This document shows positions 35,392 to 44,521 of a stretch of DNA of 64,000 bases, one piece after another. Position 1 is the first letter of the stretch. Each line of letters starts with the position of its first letter. A program made the position numbers and the translations under genes. The notes under the pieces were generated by a model. The model ran no database searches and had not been told where the DNA came from. It worked only from the letters and a program-made list of their open reading frames with translations. Source of the stretch: Nocardioides sp. dk884. GTDB lineage: Bacteria > Actinomycetota > Actinomycetes > Propionibacteriales > Nocardioidaceae. The stretch spans positions 3,199,501 to 3,263,500 of the forward strand of contig NZ_CP045649.1 in assembly GCF_009557055.1 (NCBI RefSeq), in the 5' to 3' direction.

Positions 35392-36372
35392 ATGCGCAAG
35401 AAGTTGGGAGCGGCAGCGCTACTGGGAGCCGGCGGCCTCCTCGCCGTGAGCCTCACGGTGGGCATCGACGGCGTACGCGAGGAGATGCGGGACGCGATCC
35501 CGTTCCTGCGACCCACCGAGCAGTGCACCGCGAGGGTCGACGGTCGCACGGTGACCCTGAGCCTGGAGCAGGCCGAGAACGCCGCGCTGATCACGGCGAT
35601 CTCCGTGCGCCGCGGCCTGCCCGCACGAGCGGCCTCGATCGCGCTCGCCACGGCGTACCAGGAGTCCAAGCTGGTCAACATCGACTACGGCGACCGCGAC
35701 TCGCGCGGGCTCTTCCAGCAGCGTCCCTCCCAGGGCTGGGGCACCCCGCGCCAGGTGACCGACCCGGTGTACGCGACCAACGCCTTCTACGACGGGCTGA
35801 CCAAGGTCCGCGACTACGAGTCGATGGAGGTCACCGAGGCGGCCCAGGCGGTGCAGCGCTCCGCGTTCCCGAACGCGTACGCCGACCACGAGGCCGATGC
35901 CCGGGTGCTGGCCTCCGCGCTCACCGGCCACTCGTCCGAGGCCTTCACCTGCACCGTCGACCTCGACCTCCCCGAGGCCTCCGACAAGCTGACCGGCACC
36001 GGCCTGGTGCCGCGGGCACAGCACGTGCTCGAGGAGGTCGAGGGCGCCTTCGGGCCGCAGTCGCTCGGCGGCTTCGCCCCCGGCGGCGTGCGCGACGGGC
36101 ACATGAAGGGCTCCGCGCACTACGACGGGCGCGCGATCGACATCTTCTTCCGCCCCATCAACGAGGCCAACCAGGTGAAGGGCTGGGCGCTCGCCCACTA
36201 CCTGGTCGCCAACGCCGAGCGCCTCGGCATCGAGACCGTCATCTTCGACGACCGGATCTGGCAGGCCAGCGACTCCGAGGACGGCTGGGAGGACTACCGG
36301 CCGCAGTCGTCCGCAGGCGACCGCGCGATCCTGGAGCACCGCGACCACGTGCACGTCGACGTGGCCGACTAG
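35392..36372 (+). CDS. exported lysozyme-like/hydrolase-like protein, paralogue 1
   Basis: A 326-residue exported or membrane-anchored protein. A single N-terminal hydrophobic helix (about 6-24) precedes a lytic-transglycosylase-like module: ATAYQESKLVNI supplies a Glu at the catalytic position and SRGLFQQRPSQGWG the following substrate motif. The C-terminal half (about 195-326; GSAHYDGRAIDIFFRPIN, HRDHVHVDVAD) looks like a compact metal- or peptidoglycan-binding hydrolase domain with His-rich ending. The exact activity is unproven. A tandem paralogue follows, and both are bracketed by dapD and dapC. Confidence 0.8.
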   Translation: MRKKLGAAALLGAGGLLAVSLTVGIDGVREEMRDAIPFLRPTEQCTARVDGRTVTLSLEQAENAALITAISVRRGLPARAASIALATAYQESKLVNIDYGDRDSRGLFQQRPSQGWGTPRQVTDPVYATNAFYDGLTKVRDYESMEVTEAAQAVQRSAFPNAYADHEADARVLASALTGHSSEAFTCTVDLDLPEASDKLTGTGLVPRAQHVLEEVEGAFGPQSLGGFAPGGVRDGHMKGSAHYDGRAIDIFFRPINEANQVKGWALAHYLVANAERLGIETVIFDDRIWQASDSEDGWEDYRPQSSAGDRAILEHRDHVHVDVAD

Positions 36373-36388
36373 TGCCTCGGCCGGGGCT

Positions 36389-36419
36389 CGGCTGAGGCCC
36401 GGCTGAGGCCCGGCTGAGG
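36389..36419. repeat. three 11-bp direct repeats upstream of paralogue 2
   Basis: CGGCTGAGGCC at 36389-36399 and 36400-36410, then CGGCTGAGG at 36411-36419: a tandem array with an 11-bp period, the spacing favoured by OmpR-family response regulators. It begins 17 nt after the stop of paralogue 1, in the 258-bp gap before paralogue 2. A similar CTGAG-type repeat with the same period lies upstream of sigE. Confidence 0.5.
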
Positions 36420-36630
36420 GCTTGCTAAGACCCTGCGGCCAGGCGTGTGACCTCGGCCCCGATCCATGGGGCGGGCGCATTCGGCTCCGTACCGTGGGAG
36501 ACGTCCAAGACGCGGAGCTGGGAACAACCCTCCGCGCGACCAGACCAGACCCGCAGGTCACCACCCCACGGGTGGGACCTGTCGTGTGTCCGGCGGACCA
36601 CTCCGCCGCCTCGACCCCATTTCTGGAGAC

Positions 36631-37644
36631 ATGCGCGCCCGGACAGGAACAGCCGCCATCCTCGGAGGACTCGCCTCAGCCCTCCTCACCGCCACCCTCA
36701 GCACCGCCGGCGCCCCGGCGACGCCGGACGAGGCCCACGAGAAGCCCACGCACTCGCAGACGGCCCGGCACCGGCACCGCGCCGGTGACTGGCAGTGCGT
36801 CGCGAGGGCCGACGGACGACGTGTGCGACTCACCGGCGAGCAGGCCAGGACCGCCACGCTGATCGCCGCGACCGCCCGCCGACGCGGCCTGCCCACCAGC
36901 GCCGCCACCACGGCGCTCGCCACGGCGTACGACCAGTCGGGCCTGCGCAACATCGGCCCGCACAGCGGCCCCGGCCGCGGCGTGTTCCGCCAGTCCCCCG
37001 CCAAGGGCTGGGGCACCGCACGGCAGCTGAGCGACCGCCGCTACGCCATCAACGCCTACTACGACGTGCTCGCCCGCGTCGAGCGTCTGGGGACGCGACC
37101 GGTCACCGGCGCCGCCCGCAGGGTGAAGCGCGCCGACCTCCCGAAGGCGCCGGCCCGGCTGCGCCCCGACGCACGGACGCTGTCGGCCTCCCTGCTGGGA
37201 TCGGCCCGCGGCTCGTTCACCTGCACGGTCGGCAAGAGGTTCCGCAAGGCGCCCGACCGCCTCACCCAGGTCGGCCTGGTCCCCCGGGCCTACGCCCTGC
37301 TGGGGGACATCGAAGGGACCTTCGGCCCGCAGATGATCGGCGGCTTCGAGCCCGGCGGAGTGAACCACGGGCACATGAAGGGCTCCGCGCACTACGAGGG
37401 CCGCGCCGTCGACATCTTCTTCCGACCCATCAACCCGGTCAGCAAGCTGCGCGGCTGGGCGATGGCGCACTACCTCGTCGCCCACAGCGAGCGGCTCGGC
37501 GTCCGCACCGTCATCTACGACGGCCGGATCTGGCAGGCCGAGGACTCCGAGGACGGCTGGGAGCGCTACACCCCGCAGTCCGACATCGGCGACCGCAAGA
37601 TCCTCGAGCACCGCGACCACGTGCACGTCGACGTCTTCGACTGA
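36631..37644 (+). CDS. exported lysozyme-like/hydrolase-like protein, paralogue 2 (putative catalytic Glu replaced)
   Basis: A 337-residue paralogue of the preceding gene with a classical signal sequence (MRARTGTAAILGGLASALL, ending near STAGAPA) followed by a His-rich linker. The two-domain plan is conserved and the C-terminal domain is highly similar (GSAHYEGRAVDIFFRPINP, EHRDHVHVDVFD). In the lysozyme-like module, however, the equivalent of YQES reads YDQS and GLFQQ reads GVFRQ, so the presumed catalytic Glu is Gln. It may be a binding or regulatory variant. ATG at 36631 has GGAG upstream. The 11-bp repeats upstream suggest separate regulation. Confidence 0.8.
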   Translation: MRARTGTAAILGGLASALLTATLSTAGAPATPDEAHEKPTHSQTARHRHRAGDWQCVARADGRRVRLTGEQARTATLIAATARRRGLPTSAATTALATAYDQSGLRNIGPHSGPGRGVFRQSPAKGWGTARQLSDRRYAINAYYDVLARVERLGTRPVTGAARRVKRADLPKAPARLRPDARTLSASLLGSARGSFTCTVGKRFRKAPDRLTQVGLVPRAYALLGDIEGTFGPQMIGGFEPGGVNHGHMKGSAHYEGRAVDIFFRPINPVSKLRGWAMAHYLVAHSERLGVRTVIYDGRIWQAEDSEDGWERYTPQSDIGDRKILEHRDHVHVDVFD

Positions 37645-37647
37645 TCC

Positions 37648-38760
37648 TCAGCCAGCGGAGCGAAGGCGGTCCACCGCGGCGGCGACGCGCTCGTCGGTGG
37701 CGGTGAAGGCCACCCGCACGTGGCGGCGTCCGGCCGCACCGTAGAAGGCGCCCGGCGCGACCAGGATGCCGCGGTCGGCGAGCCAGGAGACGGTGTCCCA
37801 GCAGTCCTCGTCGCGGGTCGACCACAGGTAGAGCGACGCCTCGGAGTGCTCGACGCGGAAGCCGGCCTCCTCGAGCGCGGCGCGCAGGACGCCGCGGCGC
37901 GCGGCGTACCGGGCGTGCTGCTCGAGGGCGTGCGCGTCGTCGTCGAGCGCCGCCTTCATCGCGACCTGCTGGGGCTCGGGCATCTGCAGGCCGAGGTTCT
38001 TGCGGACCGCGAGCAGCTCGCCGACCAGGTCGCGGTCACCGGCGATGAACGCGCAGCGGTAGCCGGCCAGGTTGGAGCGCTTCGACAGCGAGTGCACCGC
38101 GAGGATGCCCTCGTGGGAGCCGCCGCAGACGTCGGGGTGGAGCACCGAGACCGGCTTCTCCCCCTCCCACGAGCACTCGATGTAGCACTCGTCGGAGACC
38201 AGGATCGTGCCGCGCTCACGGCACCACTCGACCACCTTGCGCAGGTGGTCGATGCCGAGCACCCGGCCGCTGGGGTTGGACGGCGAGTTCAGCCACAGCA
38301 GCGCCGGGACCTGCGGGCCCAGCGCGGTGAGCGAGTCGGTCGCCATCGGCGTCGCACCGCACAGCGCCGTCCCGACCTCGTAGGTCGGGTAGGCCAGCTC
38401 GGGGTGCACGATCAGGTCGCCCGCGCCGAGACCGAGGTGGCCGGGCAGCGAGGCGATCAGCTCCTTGGAGCCGATCAGCGGCAGCACCTGGTCCAGACCG
38501 AGGCCGGTGACCCCATGACGGCGCTCGAGCCAGTCGATCGCCGCCTGCCGCGTCGTAGCCCGCCCGATCGTGACCGGGTAGCCCGGGGAGTCCGCGGCGT
38601 CGCACAGCGCCTGCTGGGCGACCTGCGGGGTCGGGTCCACCGGGGTGCCGACCGAGAGGTCGACGATCCCGTCGGGGTGCTGACGCGCCCGCTCCGCATG
38701 GGCCGCGAGGTGGTCCCAGGGGAAGTCGGGCAGCAGGCTGGAGACGCGGGTGCGCGACAA
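37648..38760 (-). CDS. dapC: succinyldiaminopimelate transaminase
   Basis: PLP-dependent aminotransferase that converts N-succinyl-2-amino-6-ketopimelate and glutamate to succinyl-DAP. The 370-residue class I/II enzyme has LWLNSPSNPSGRVLG, the PLP Lys in AVHSLSKRSNLAGYRCAF (about residue 232) and the conserved C-terminal Arg in RHVRVAF. The start is a TTG at 38760 (LSRTRVSSLLPDFPW), chosen by similarity to family N-termini; no ribosome-binding site is clear. It lies 32 nt downstream of fdxA, the gene order known from other actinobacteria. Confidence 0.93.
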   Translation of the reverse strand: MSRTRVSSLLPDFPWDHLAAHAERARQHPDGIVDLSVGTPVDPTPQVAQQALCDAADSPGYPVTIGRATTRQAAIDWLERRHGVTGLGLDQVLPLIGSKELIASLPGHLGLGAGDLIVHPELAYPTYEVGTALCGATPMATDSLTALGPQVPALLWLNSPSNPSGRVLGIDHLRKVVEWCRERGTILVSDECYIECSWEGEKPVSVLHPDVCGGSHEGILAVHSLSKRSNLAGYRCAFIAGDRDLVGELLAVRKNLGLQMPEPQQVAMKAALDDDAHALEQHARYAARRGVLRAALEEAGFRVEHSEASLYLWSTRDEDCWDTVSWLADRGILVAPGAFYGAAGRRHVRVAFTATDERVAAAVDRLRSAG

Positions 38761-38792
38761 GCTCGGGCGCCGTTCTGGAGTCGTGGAGAGGA

Positions 38793-39119
38793 TCAGTGGT
38801 CCTGGTTCTGCGGCGGGAGCGCAGCGACCATCGGGTGGTCCTTGTCGATCTCGCCCATCTTCGCGGCGCCACCGGGCGAGCCGAGGTCGTCGAAGAACTG
38901 GACGTTGGCGTCGTAGTAGCCCTTCTGCTCCTCCGGGACGTCGTCCTCGTAGAAGATCGCCTCGACCGGGCAGACCGGCTCGCACGCGCCGCAGTCCACG
39001 CACTCGTCGGGGTGGATGTACAGCATCCGCTTGCCCTCGTAGATGCAGTCGACCGGGCACTCATCGACGCACGCGCGGTCCTTCAAGTCGACACACGGCT
39101 GGGAGATGACGTACGTCAC
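38793..39119 (-). CDS. fdxA: 7Fe (3Fe-4S/4Fe-4S) ferredoxin
   Basis: A 108-residue soluble electron carrier with two cluster sites. [17 protein letters not shown] and [17 protein letters not shown] provide the Cys ligands; the first site's pattern suits a [3Fe-4S] cluster and the second a [4Fe-4S]. The C-terminal extension ([17 protein letters not shown]) is normal for the actinobacterial type. GTG at 39119 has AGGAGG 6 nt upstream. It diverges from the acetyltransferase gene, and their -10 elements overlap at the TAGTATC sequence near 39182-39188. Confidence 0.95.
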   Translation of the reverse strand: MTYVISQPCVDLKDRACVDECPVDCIYEGKRMLYIHPDECVDCGACEPVCPVEAIFYEDDVPEEQKGYYDANVQFFDDLGSPGGAAKMGEIDKDHPMVAALPPQNQDH

Positions 39120-39181
39120 CGGTTCCTCCTGAGGGGTCTGCGCCCGACGGGCGCGGACGAGTGGGCGAATGGTGGAAAGCC

Positions 39182-39188
39182 TAGTATC
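39182..39188. promoter_or_regulatory. overlapping divergent -10 elements of fdxA and the acetyltransferase
   Basis: TAGTAT (39182-39187, plus) lies 6 nt before the GTG at 39194. On the other strand the same bases read GATACT, a plausible -10 for fdxA that would give a leader of about 58 nt. The two genes could therefore compete for polymerase. Confidence 0.45.
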
Positions 39189-39193
39189 CCGTC

Positions 39194-40189
39194 GTGCACG
39201 GAGCGCCGGAACCCCAGGATGCGAACAGAAATGTCGGACGATTGAGGTCACCGTCGCCGGACGGGCCGGTCGGGCAGCACCTGCTCGGCCCGCACGTGGT
39301 AGGCCAGCGGGTCGTCGTACGACGCCTGCTGCGCGGCGAGACCGGGCCCTCCGGCGGGCCGGGGATGACCGACCTGCTCGGCGTCTGCACCGCGTGGGAC
39401 GCCCGGTCGTGCACCGTCGCCCCGGAGGACGGCGAGCCCGTGGTGATCGCCCTGGCCGACATCGTCTCCGGCAAGCCGGTGCCGCCGCGCCCGTCGGTGC
39501 GCCAGCGGGTCGGGGTCCGCGAGGCCGAGGGCCACGCGCTCGCGCTCTGGCCCGACGTCGAGCAGGAATCCCTCGGCGACTGGGTGCTGCGCACCGTGGC
39601 CCAGCCGGTCGGGCGCCCGCTCAAGCGGGCCAACTCGTGCCTGGCGATGGGCGATCCGGGCCGCCCGCTGCCCGAGGCCGTGGCGGCGGTCCTGTCCTTC
39701 TATCGCGAGCGCGGGCGCACGCCGCTGGCGCAGGTGGAGGCGGACTCCCCCACCGAGTCCTGGCTGCTCGCGCACGGCTGGTCGGCGTACCCCGGCGGCG
39801 AGGCGGCGTTCGAGCTGGCCTCCGTCGCGCGCGTGCGCCGCGCCCGCCGGGCGATCGGCGGCACCCTGCCCGACGGCGCGACCGTCACCCTCGAGGTCGA
39901 CGGCCCCCGCGCCCTGGCCGAGGTACGCCGCGACGACGAGCTGCTCGCGAGCGGGCGGGCCGGGCTCGACGGCGACTGGATCGGCCTGCACGCCCTGCAC
40001 GTCGCGGAGCCGCACCGGCGCCGCGGGCTGGCGGGCCTGGTGCTCGACGAGCTGCTCGAGCTGGCCGCCGAGCGGGGCGCGACCACGGCCTGGCTGCACG
40101 TGGAGACCGACAACGAGCCCGCCCGCGCGCTGTACGAGGGCCTGGGCTTCGCCACCCACCACGTGGCGCGCTACCTCCAGGCCGACTGA
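39194..40189 (+). CDS. GNAT-family N-acetyltransferase with N-terminal SH3-like domain
   Basis: A 331-residue protein. The first part (about 20-90) has [11 protein letters not shown] and [17 protein letters not shown], an SH3-like barrel seen before acetyltransferase domains in actinobacterial proteins of the Rv0428c type. The C-terminal GNAT domain shows the acetyl-CoA motif [20 protein letters not shown] and [23 protein letters not shown] at 39194 is favoured because TAGTAT lies 6 nt before it (leaderless); a TTG at 39242 is possible. The substrate is unknown. Confidence 0.88.
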   Translation: MHGAPEPQDANRNVGRLRSPSPDGPVGQHLLGPHVVGQRVVVRRLLRGETGPSGGPGMTDLLGVCTAWDARSCTVAPEDGEPVVIALADIVSGKPVPPRPSVRQRVGVREAEGHALALWPDVEQESLGDWVLRTVAQPVGRPLKRANSCLAMGDPGRPLPEAVAAVLSFYRERGRTPLAQVEADSPTESWLLAHGWSAYPGGEAAFELASVARVRRARRAIGGTLPDGATVTLEVDGPRALAEVRRDDELLASGRAGLDGDWIGLHALHVAEPHRRRGLAGLVLDELLELAAERGATTAWLHVETDNEPARALYEGLGFATHHVARYLQAD

Positions 40190-40210
40190 CGCCGGCCGGC
40201 CCGGACACGC

Positions 40211-40238
40211 CCGGGGCCATCGTGCGAACGAGCCCCGG
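40211..40238 (+). terminator. candidate terminator after the acetyltransferase gene
   Basis: CCGGGGC (40211-40217) pairs with GCCCCGG (40232-40238) across a 14-nt loop and is followed by a modestly T-rich stretch. Weak to moderate candidate, between the acetyltransferase stop and the next gene. Confidence 0.4.
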
Positions 40239-40268
40239 TTATCCAGACTTTGTTTGTATGGTTACCTC

Positions 40269-40625
40269 ATGTTGAGCCACCACACCCAGCCCGTCACGGG
40301 CGCGACCCTGCCGACCAGCACGCTCGCCCACGTGGACGCCGCGGTGTGTCAGGAGCTCACCGTGCTCCAGGGCCGTGCCTGGTCGCCGCGCGCCACCATC
40401 AGCGTCGTCGAGGTCAGCACCGACGGCGGCACGACCTGGGAGGAGACCACGCTCACCGGCGACAACGGCCCCTCCGAGGGCGTCGAGTGGGAGCACCCGT
40501 GGCGACCCGGCGAGCCGGGCACCCACCTCGTGGTGCTGCGCACCAGCGACTCCGCGGGCAGCGTCGCCACCACCGAGCCCGGCATCCGGGTGACGGTGGC
40601 GCCGGCACGCCGGCTCGCGGGCTGA
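40269..40625 (+). CDS. small protein resembling a Mo-co oxidoreductase dimerisation domain
   Basis: A 118-residue single-domain protein. The motif ISVVEVSTDGGTTWEETTL followed by WRPGEPGTHLVVLRTSDSAG resembles the Ig-like dimerisation domain at the C-terminus of sulfite-oxidase-type molybdoenzymes (consensus VEVSTDGGxTW). No molybdopterin domain is upstream, so this is a stand-alone domain, possibly the remnant of a larger enzyme. There is no signal peptide. ATG at 40269; a TTTGTTTG run lies upstream. It ends in a strong GC hairpin. Confidence 0.65.
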   Translation: MLSHHTQPVTGATLPTSTLAHVDAAVCQELTVLQGRAWSPRATISVVEVSTDGGTTWEETTLTGDNGPSEGVEWEHPWRPGEPGTHLVVLRTSDSAGSVATTEPGIRVTVAPARRLAG

Positions 40626-40633
40626 CCGACCTG

Positions 40634-40674
40634 CCGGCTGCGGCCGGGGGCACGCGCCCCCGGGCCGCGGCCGG
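40634..40674. terminator. bidirectional GC-rich hairpin
   Basis: A stem of about 18 bp with one bulged G (CCGGCTGCGGCC plus GGGGGC against GCCCCC and the complementary arm) closes an ACGC loop between the convergent small gene and the VanW gene. Confidence 0.7.
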
Positions 40675-40679
40675 GCCCG

Positions 40680-42404
40680 TCAGGGCTTGCAGATGATCGT
40701 GTCGGAGGGGATGTAGGTCGTGGTGATCTTCTCGGTGCGCACGACCTCCTTGGAGCCCGGGCGCTTGAAGATCCGCTCGACGTCCACGTCGAACCCGCTG
40801 TAGCCGGTGTTCGGCAGGCACTCCGGCCCGCTCAGCGTCTGGGTCTTCGGCGACGTGTAGGCGTAGCGCTCGCTGGTCGTGGTCTCGATGTCCCACGTCT
40901 TGGTGGACCACATCGACACGGTCACGACGCCCTGCGAGCGCCCCGCGCTCGGGGTGACCTTGGCGTCGATCAGGACGCCGTGGTCGGTGTCGTTGCGGAA
41001 GCGCAGGTCGACGGCGCCCCAGGCGACGGTGGCCTCGCGGCCGACCGGGTAGCGGTCGATGTAGACCGAGTGGGGCTTGTGCTCGACGTCCTCGAGACCG
41101 GCGAAGAAGGCCGCGTTGAACAGCGTCGTCGCCATCTGCGACACCCCGCCGCCGAGGTCCTCCTTGAAGATGCCGTTGCTGATGATCGTGCCGGTCGTGA
41201 AGCCGTTCTCGACCGTGCGCTCGCCGACGGTGTCGTTGAGCGAGAAGGTCTCCCCCGGCTTGAGCACGGTGCCGTCGATGAGCTCGGCGGCCCGGCCGAT
41301 GTTGACGTCGCGGTAGGTCGCCGGCGGGTAGTACGTCGTGAACGAGGAGACCTTCTCCTTGATGCCGAGCGCCTGGGCGTCCTCGGCGGTGAAGTCCGGC
41401 TCGTCGACGGTGGCGGCGATCTCCATGCTGCGCTTGCCCTCGGGGGCGGTGACCAGGCGCAGGAAGCCGCCGGTGACGTCGTCGGGGTCGTAGGTGACGC
41501 CCTCGCGACCGGGCACCACCTTCGGGCGGCCGTTGACCAGGCGCACGGTCGCGTCGACCGCGGCGCCCTCGTCGCCGATGTTGTCGTCGATGAGCTCGAT
41601 CAGCGCGGCCTCGTCGAGCTCCGGGACCAGCCGGCCCTTCTCGGCCCGCACGCCCAGCACCGGGGCGAAGTCGTCGGGGCCCAGCTCCACCGAGGAGCCA
41701 CGGAAGTCCAGCGTCACCGGTCCGGAGAGCGCCGGGTTGGCGAACTCGTCGAGCGCGCGCTGCACCTCGGCCTCGTCGATGTCGGGGTCGGCGGCGCGGA
41801 CCGGCAGCTTCGCGACCGGGTCCTCGCGCAGGTAGGCGGAGAGGATCTCCTCGCGTGCGGTGTCGGGGTCGATCGCGCGTCCGTTGCGGGGCTCCACGAC
41901 GCGCACGCCGCCGTCCTCGAAGACCAGGTCGCCGTCGCGCGGCGGCGTACCGACCCGCTCGGCGAGCTCCTTGAGGAGCGCGTCCATCCGCGCGTCGTCG
42001 ACGTCGACGACCGCGTCGAGGTCGTCACCTCCGACGAAGTAGTCCCACAGCCGCGAGGGCGACCAGCTGCGCTCGCCGCCGGCGGCCGCGACCGAGCTCT
42101 CGACGTCGACCGACAGGCCGGCGTCCGCGGCGGTGACCTGCTCGACCCGCTTGCCGACCTTCACGGTCACCGAGCCGTCGACCCGGTCGGCCAGCGCGTC
42201 GTCGAGCACGCGCTCGGCCTCCGCCCGACTCTTGCCGCCGATCTCGACACCGGCGACGGTCGTGCCGCGGGGTACCTTGTCGCCGGCCAGGACGTAGAGC
42301 GCGCCGTAGGTCAGCGCGCCCAGCACGACCAGGCCGAGGACGACGAACGCGACGACGCGGCCGCCCGCCTTCTCTCGTCCAGGGGTAGTATCCGATGCAC
42401 TCAC
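40680..42404 (-). CDS. VanW-family envelope protein with peptidoglycan-binding repeats
   Basis: A 574-residue membrane-anchored envelope protein. A short cytoplasmic tail and one helix (VVAFVVLGLVVLGALTYGAL) precede two PG_binding_4-like domains (GTTVAGVEIGGKSRAEAE; DFAPVLGVRAEKGRLVPEL) and the VanW domain (LKPGETFSLNDTVGERT, DLGGGVSQMATTLFNAAF). VanW proteins are linked to cell-wall modification by context; their enzymatic role is unclear. The start is placed at GTG 42404 because TAAGAT lies 7 nt upstream; an ATG at 42413 is the alternative. Confidence 0.88.
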   Translation of the reverse strand: MSASDTTPGREKAGGRVVAFVVLGLVVLGALTYGALYVLAGDKVPRGTTVAGVEIGGKSRAEAERVLDDALADRVDGSVTVKVGKRVEQVTAADAGLSVDVESSVAAAGGERSWSPSRLWDYFVGGDDLDAVVDVDDARMDALLKELAERVGTPPRDGDLVFEDGGVRVVEPRNGRAIDPDTAREEILSAYLREDPVAKLPVRAADPDIDEAEVQRALDEFANPALSGPVTLDFRGSSVELGPDDFAPVLGVRAEKGRLVPELDEAALIELIDDNIGDEGAAVDATVRLVNGRPKVVPGREGVTYDPDDVTGGFLRLVTAPEGKRSMEIAATVDEPDFTAEDAQALGIKEKVSSFTTYYPPATYRDVNIGRAAELIDGTVLKPGETFSLNDTVGERTVENGFTTGTIISNGIFKEDLGGGVSQMATTLFNAAFFAGLEDVEHKPHSVYIDRYPVGREATVAWGAVDLRFRNDTDHGVLIDAKVTPSAGRSQGVVTVSMWSTKTWDIETTTSERYAYTSPKTQTLSGPECLPNTGYSGFDVDVERIFKRPGSKEVVRTEKITTTYIPSDTIICKP

Positions 42405-42414
42405 GGCGCACATC

Positions 42415-42771
42415 TTAGGTAGTGGGTGGGAGCCGAGTGCGCATTGACGAGCGCCCCGGCAGGGTCGCTAGCGCGCCCAGGGCCACCACCGCAGCGGTGA
42501 TCAGCACGGCATAGCCCGCCAGATCCCCCGCGATGACGTAATCACCTTCACTCCGCGGCACCGCCAGGTAGCCCACCATCGCCACCCAACCGGCGGCCCA
42601 GGCGACGCGCCGGGTCCACCCCGGCGGCAGCGCGATCGTGGTGGCCACGGTCGCGGCCAGGCCGAGCAGCAGGCCCCACCAGTGGCCGTGGACGGCCACC
42701 GTGGCGAGCGCCGTCGCCGCCCCGAGCAGGAGCACCGGCACCGCGAGCAGGCCGGAGAGGACGCGCCGCAC
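42415..42771 (-). CDS. small membrane protein downstream of mshB (DUF6113-like)
   Basis: A 118-residue integral membrane protein with four hydrophobic segments (VLSGLLAVPVLLLGAATA, GLLLGLAATVATTIAL, AAGWVAMVGYLAV, GYAVLITAAVVALGAL). It resembles proteins named DUF6113 that often follow mshB, recalled not searched. GTG at 42771 is 2 nt after the mshB stop, so it is in the same operon. Its function is unknown. Confidence 0.7.
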   Translation of the reverse strand: MRRVLSGLLAVPVLLLGAATALATVAVHGHWWGLLLGLAATVATTIALPPGWTRRVAWAAGWVAMVGYLAVPRSEGDYVIAGDLAGYAVLITAAVVALGALATLPGRSSMRTRLPPTT

Positions 42772-42773
42772 GC

Positions 42774-43709
42774 TCAGTCGTCGAGCGGGAGGCCGGCGAA
42801 GAGATCGGTCTCCAGGCCGTCGGGGCCGAGCTCGCCGCGCTGGCCCTTGGCGATGCGGTAGAACTCCTCGCCCCAGGCGGTCTGGCCGACGTTGTTGCTC
42901 AGCGCGAAGAACGGGCCGTCGGTGGTGATCTGGGTCGCGTGGGCGGCCAGGGCCGCCATCTTGCGCTCCACGTGGTCGGTGGCGTCGATGCGGGCGGAGA
43001 GCAGCTCGTCGGGGGTGACGAAGTGCGGCAGCGGGCCGTCGGGGTCCATGCCCTCGAAGCTGTTGTCGCCCGCCGCGCGCAGCGTGCGCAGCCCCTCGCG
43101 CATGCGGCTCTCCGACATCGCGCCCCAGTAGATCTTCGCGATGTCCCACGGCTCGCCGAGGTCGAGGCGGTAGGACGGCACCGCGGCGAGCGAGGCGGCG
43201 TACGTCGCGACGCGGTGGGCCTGGATGTGGTCGGGGTGGCCGTAGCCGCCGAACTGGTCGTAGGTCACCAGCACCTGCGGGCGGACCTCGCGGATGATCT
43301 CCACGAGCAGGTCGGCAGCCTCGGTGAGGTCGGCGCGCCAGAACGCGTTGTCGTGGATGTCGTCGGCCGGGATCGCGTGGCCCTGCTCGTGCCACTTCAT
43401 GCCGGAGTCGCGGAAGCGGCCGAAGCCGCCGAGGAACCGGTGGTCGGTGACCCCGAGCGCCTTCATCGCGTCCGCCAGCTCGCCGCGGCGGTGCTCGCCG
43501 AGGCGGTCGTCGCGGTCGGCACCGAGGTGCTCGAGCTCGGGCACCAGGATCTCGCCCATCTCACCGGCGGTGCAGGTCACGAGGGTGACGTGGCGGCCCT
43601 CGGCGACGTACTTGGCCATCGTGGCGCCGTTGCCGATCGACTCGTCGTCGGGGTGGGCGTGCACGAGCAGCAGGCGCTGGGACGCCTGGGCCGGGAGGTC
43701 TGCGGTCAT
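42774..43709 (-). CDS. mshB: N-acetyl-1-D-myo-inositol-2-amino-2-deoxy-alpha-D-glucopyranoside deacetylase
   Basis: Zinc deacetylase that converts GlcNAc-Ins to GlcN-Ins in mycothiol synthesis. The 311-residue PIG-L-family protein has the metal/catalytic motif [33 protein letters not shown] with the third ligand His, and a C-terminal region of normal length. ATG at 43709 has TAGGAT 6 nt upstream and no ribosome-binding site, so it is probably leaderless. The DUF6113-like gene follows. Supports mycothiol production and an actinobacterial host. Confidence 0.95.
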   Translation of the reverse strand: MTADLPAQASQRLLLVHAHPDDESIGNGATMAKYVAEGRHVTLVTCTAGEMGEILVPELEHLGADRDDRLGEHRRGELADAMKALGVTDHRFLGGFGRFRDSGMKWHEQGHAIPADDIHDNAFWRADLTEAADLLVEIIREVRPQVLVTYDQFGGYGHPDHIQAHRVATYAASLAAVPSYRLDLGEPWDIAKIYWGAMSESRMREGLRTLRAAGDNSFEGMDPDGPLPHFVTPDELLSARIDATDHVERKMAALAAHATQITTDGPFFALSNNVGQTAWGEEFYRIAKGQRGELGPDGLETDLFAGLPLDD

Positions 43710-43734
43710 GGCTCGATCCTAGGGGGCGCCACCC

Positions 43735-44454
<720 letters not shown>

Positions 44455-44521
44455 GGACCCCGAGCCTAGTGCGGGGCGGGGACCGTCCCGCGTCGCGGCC
44501 CCGGGGGTCTACGGTCGTGGG

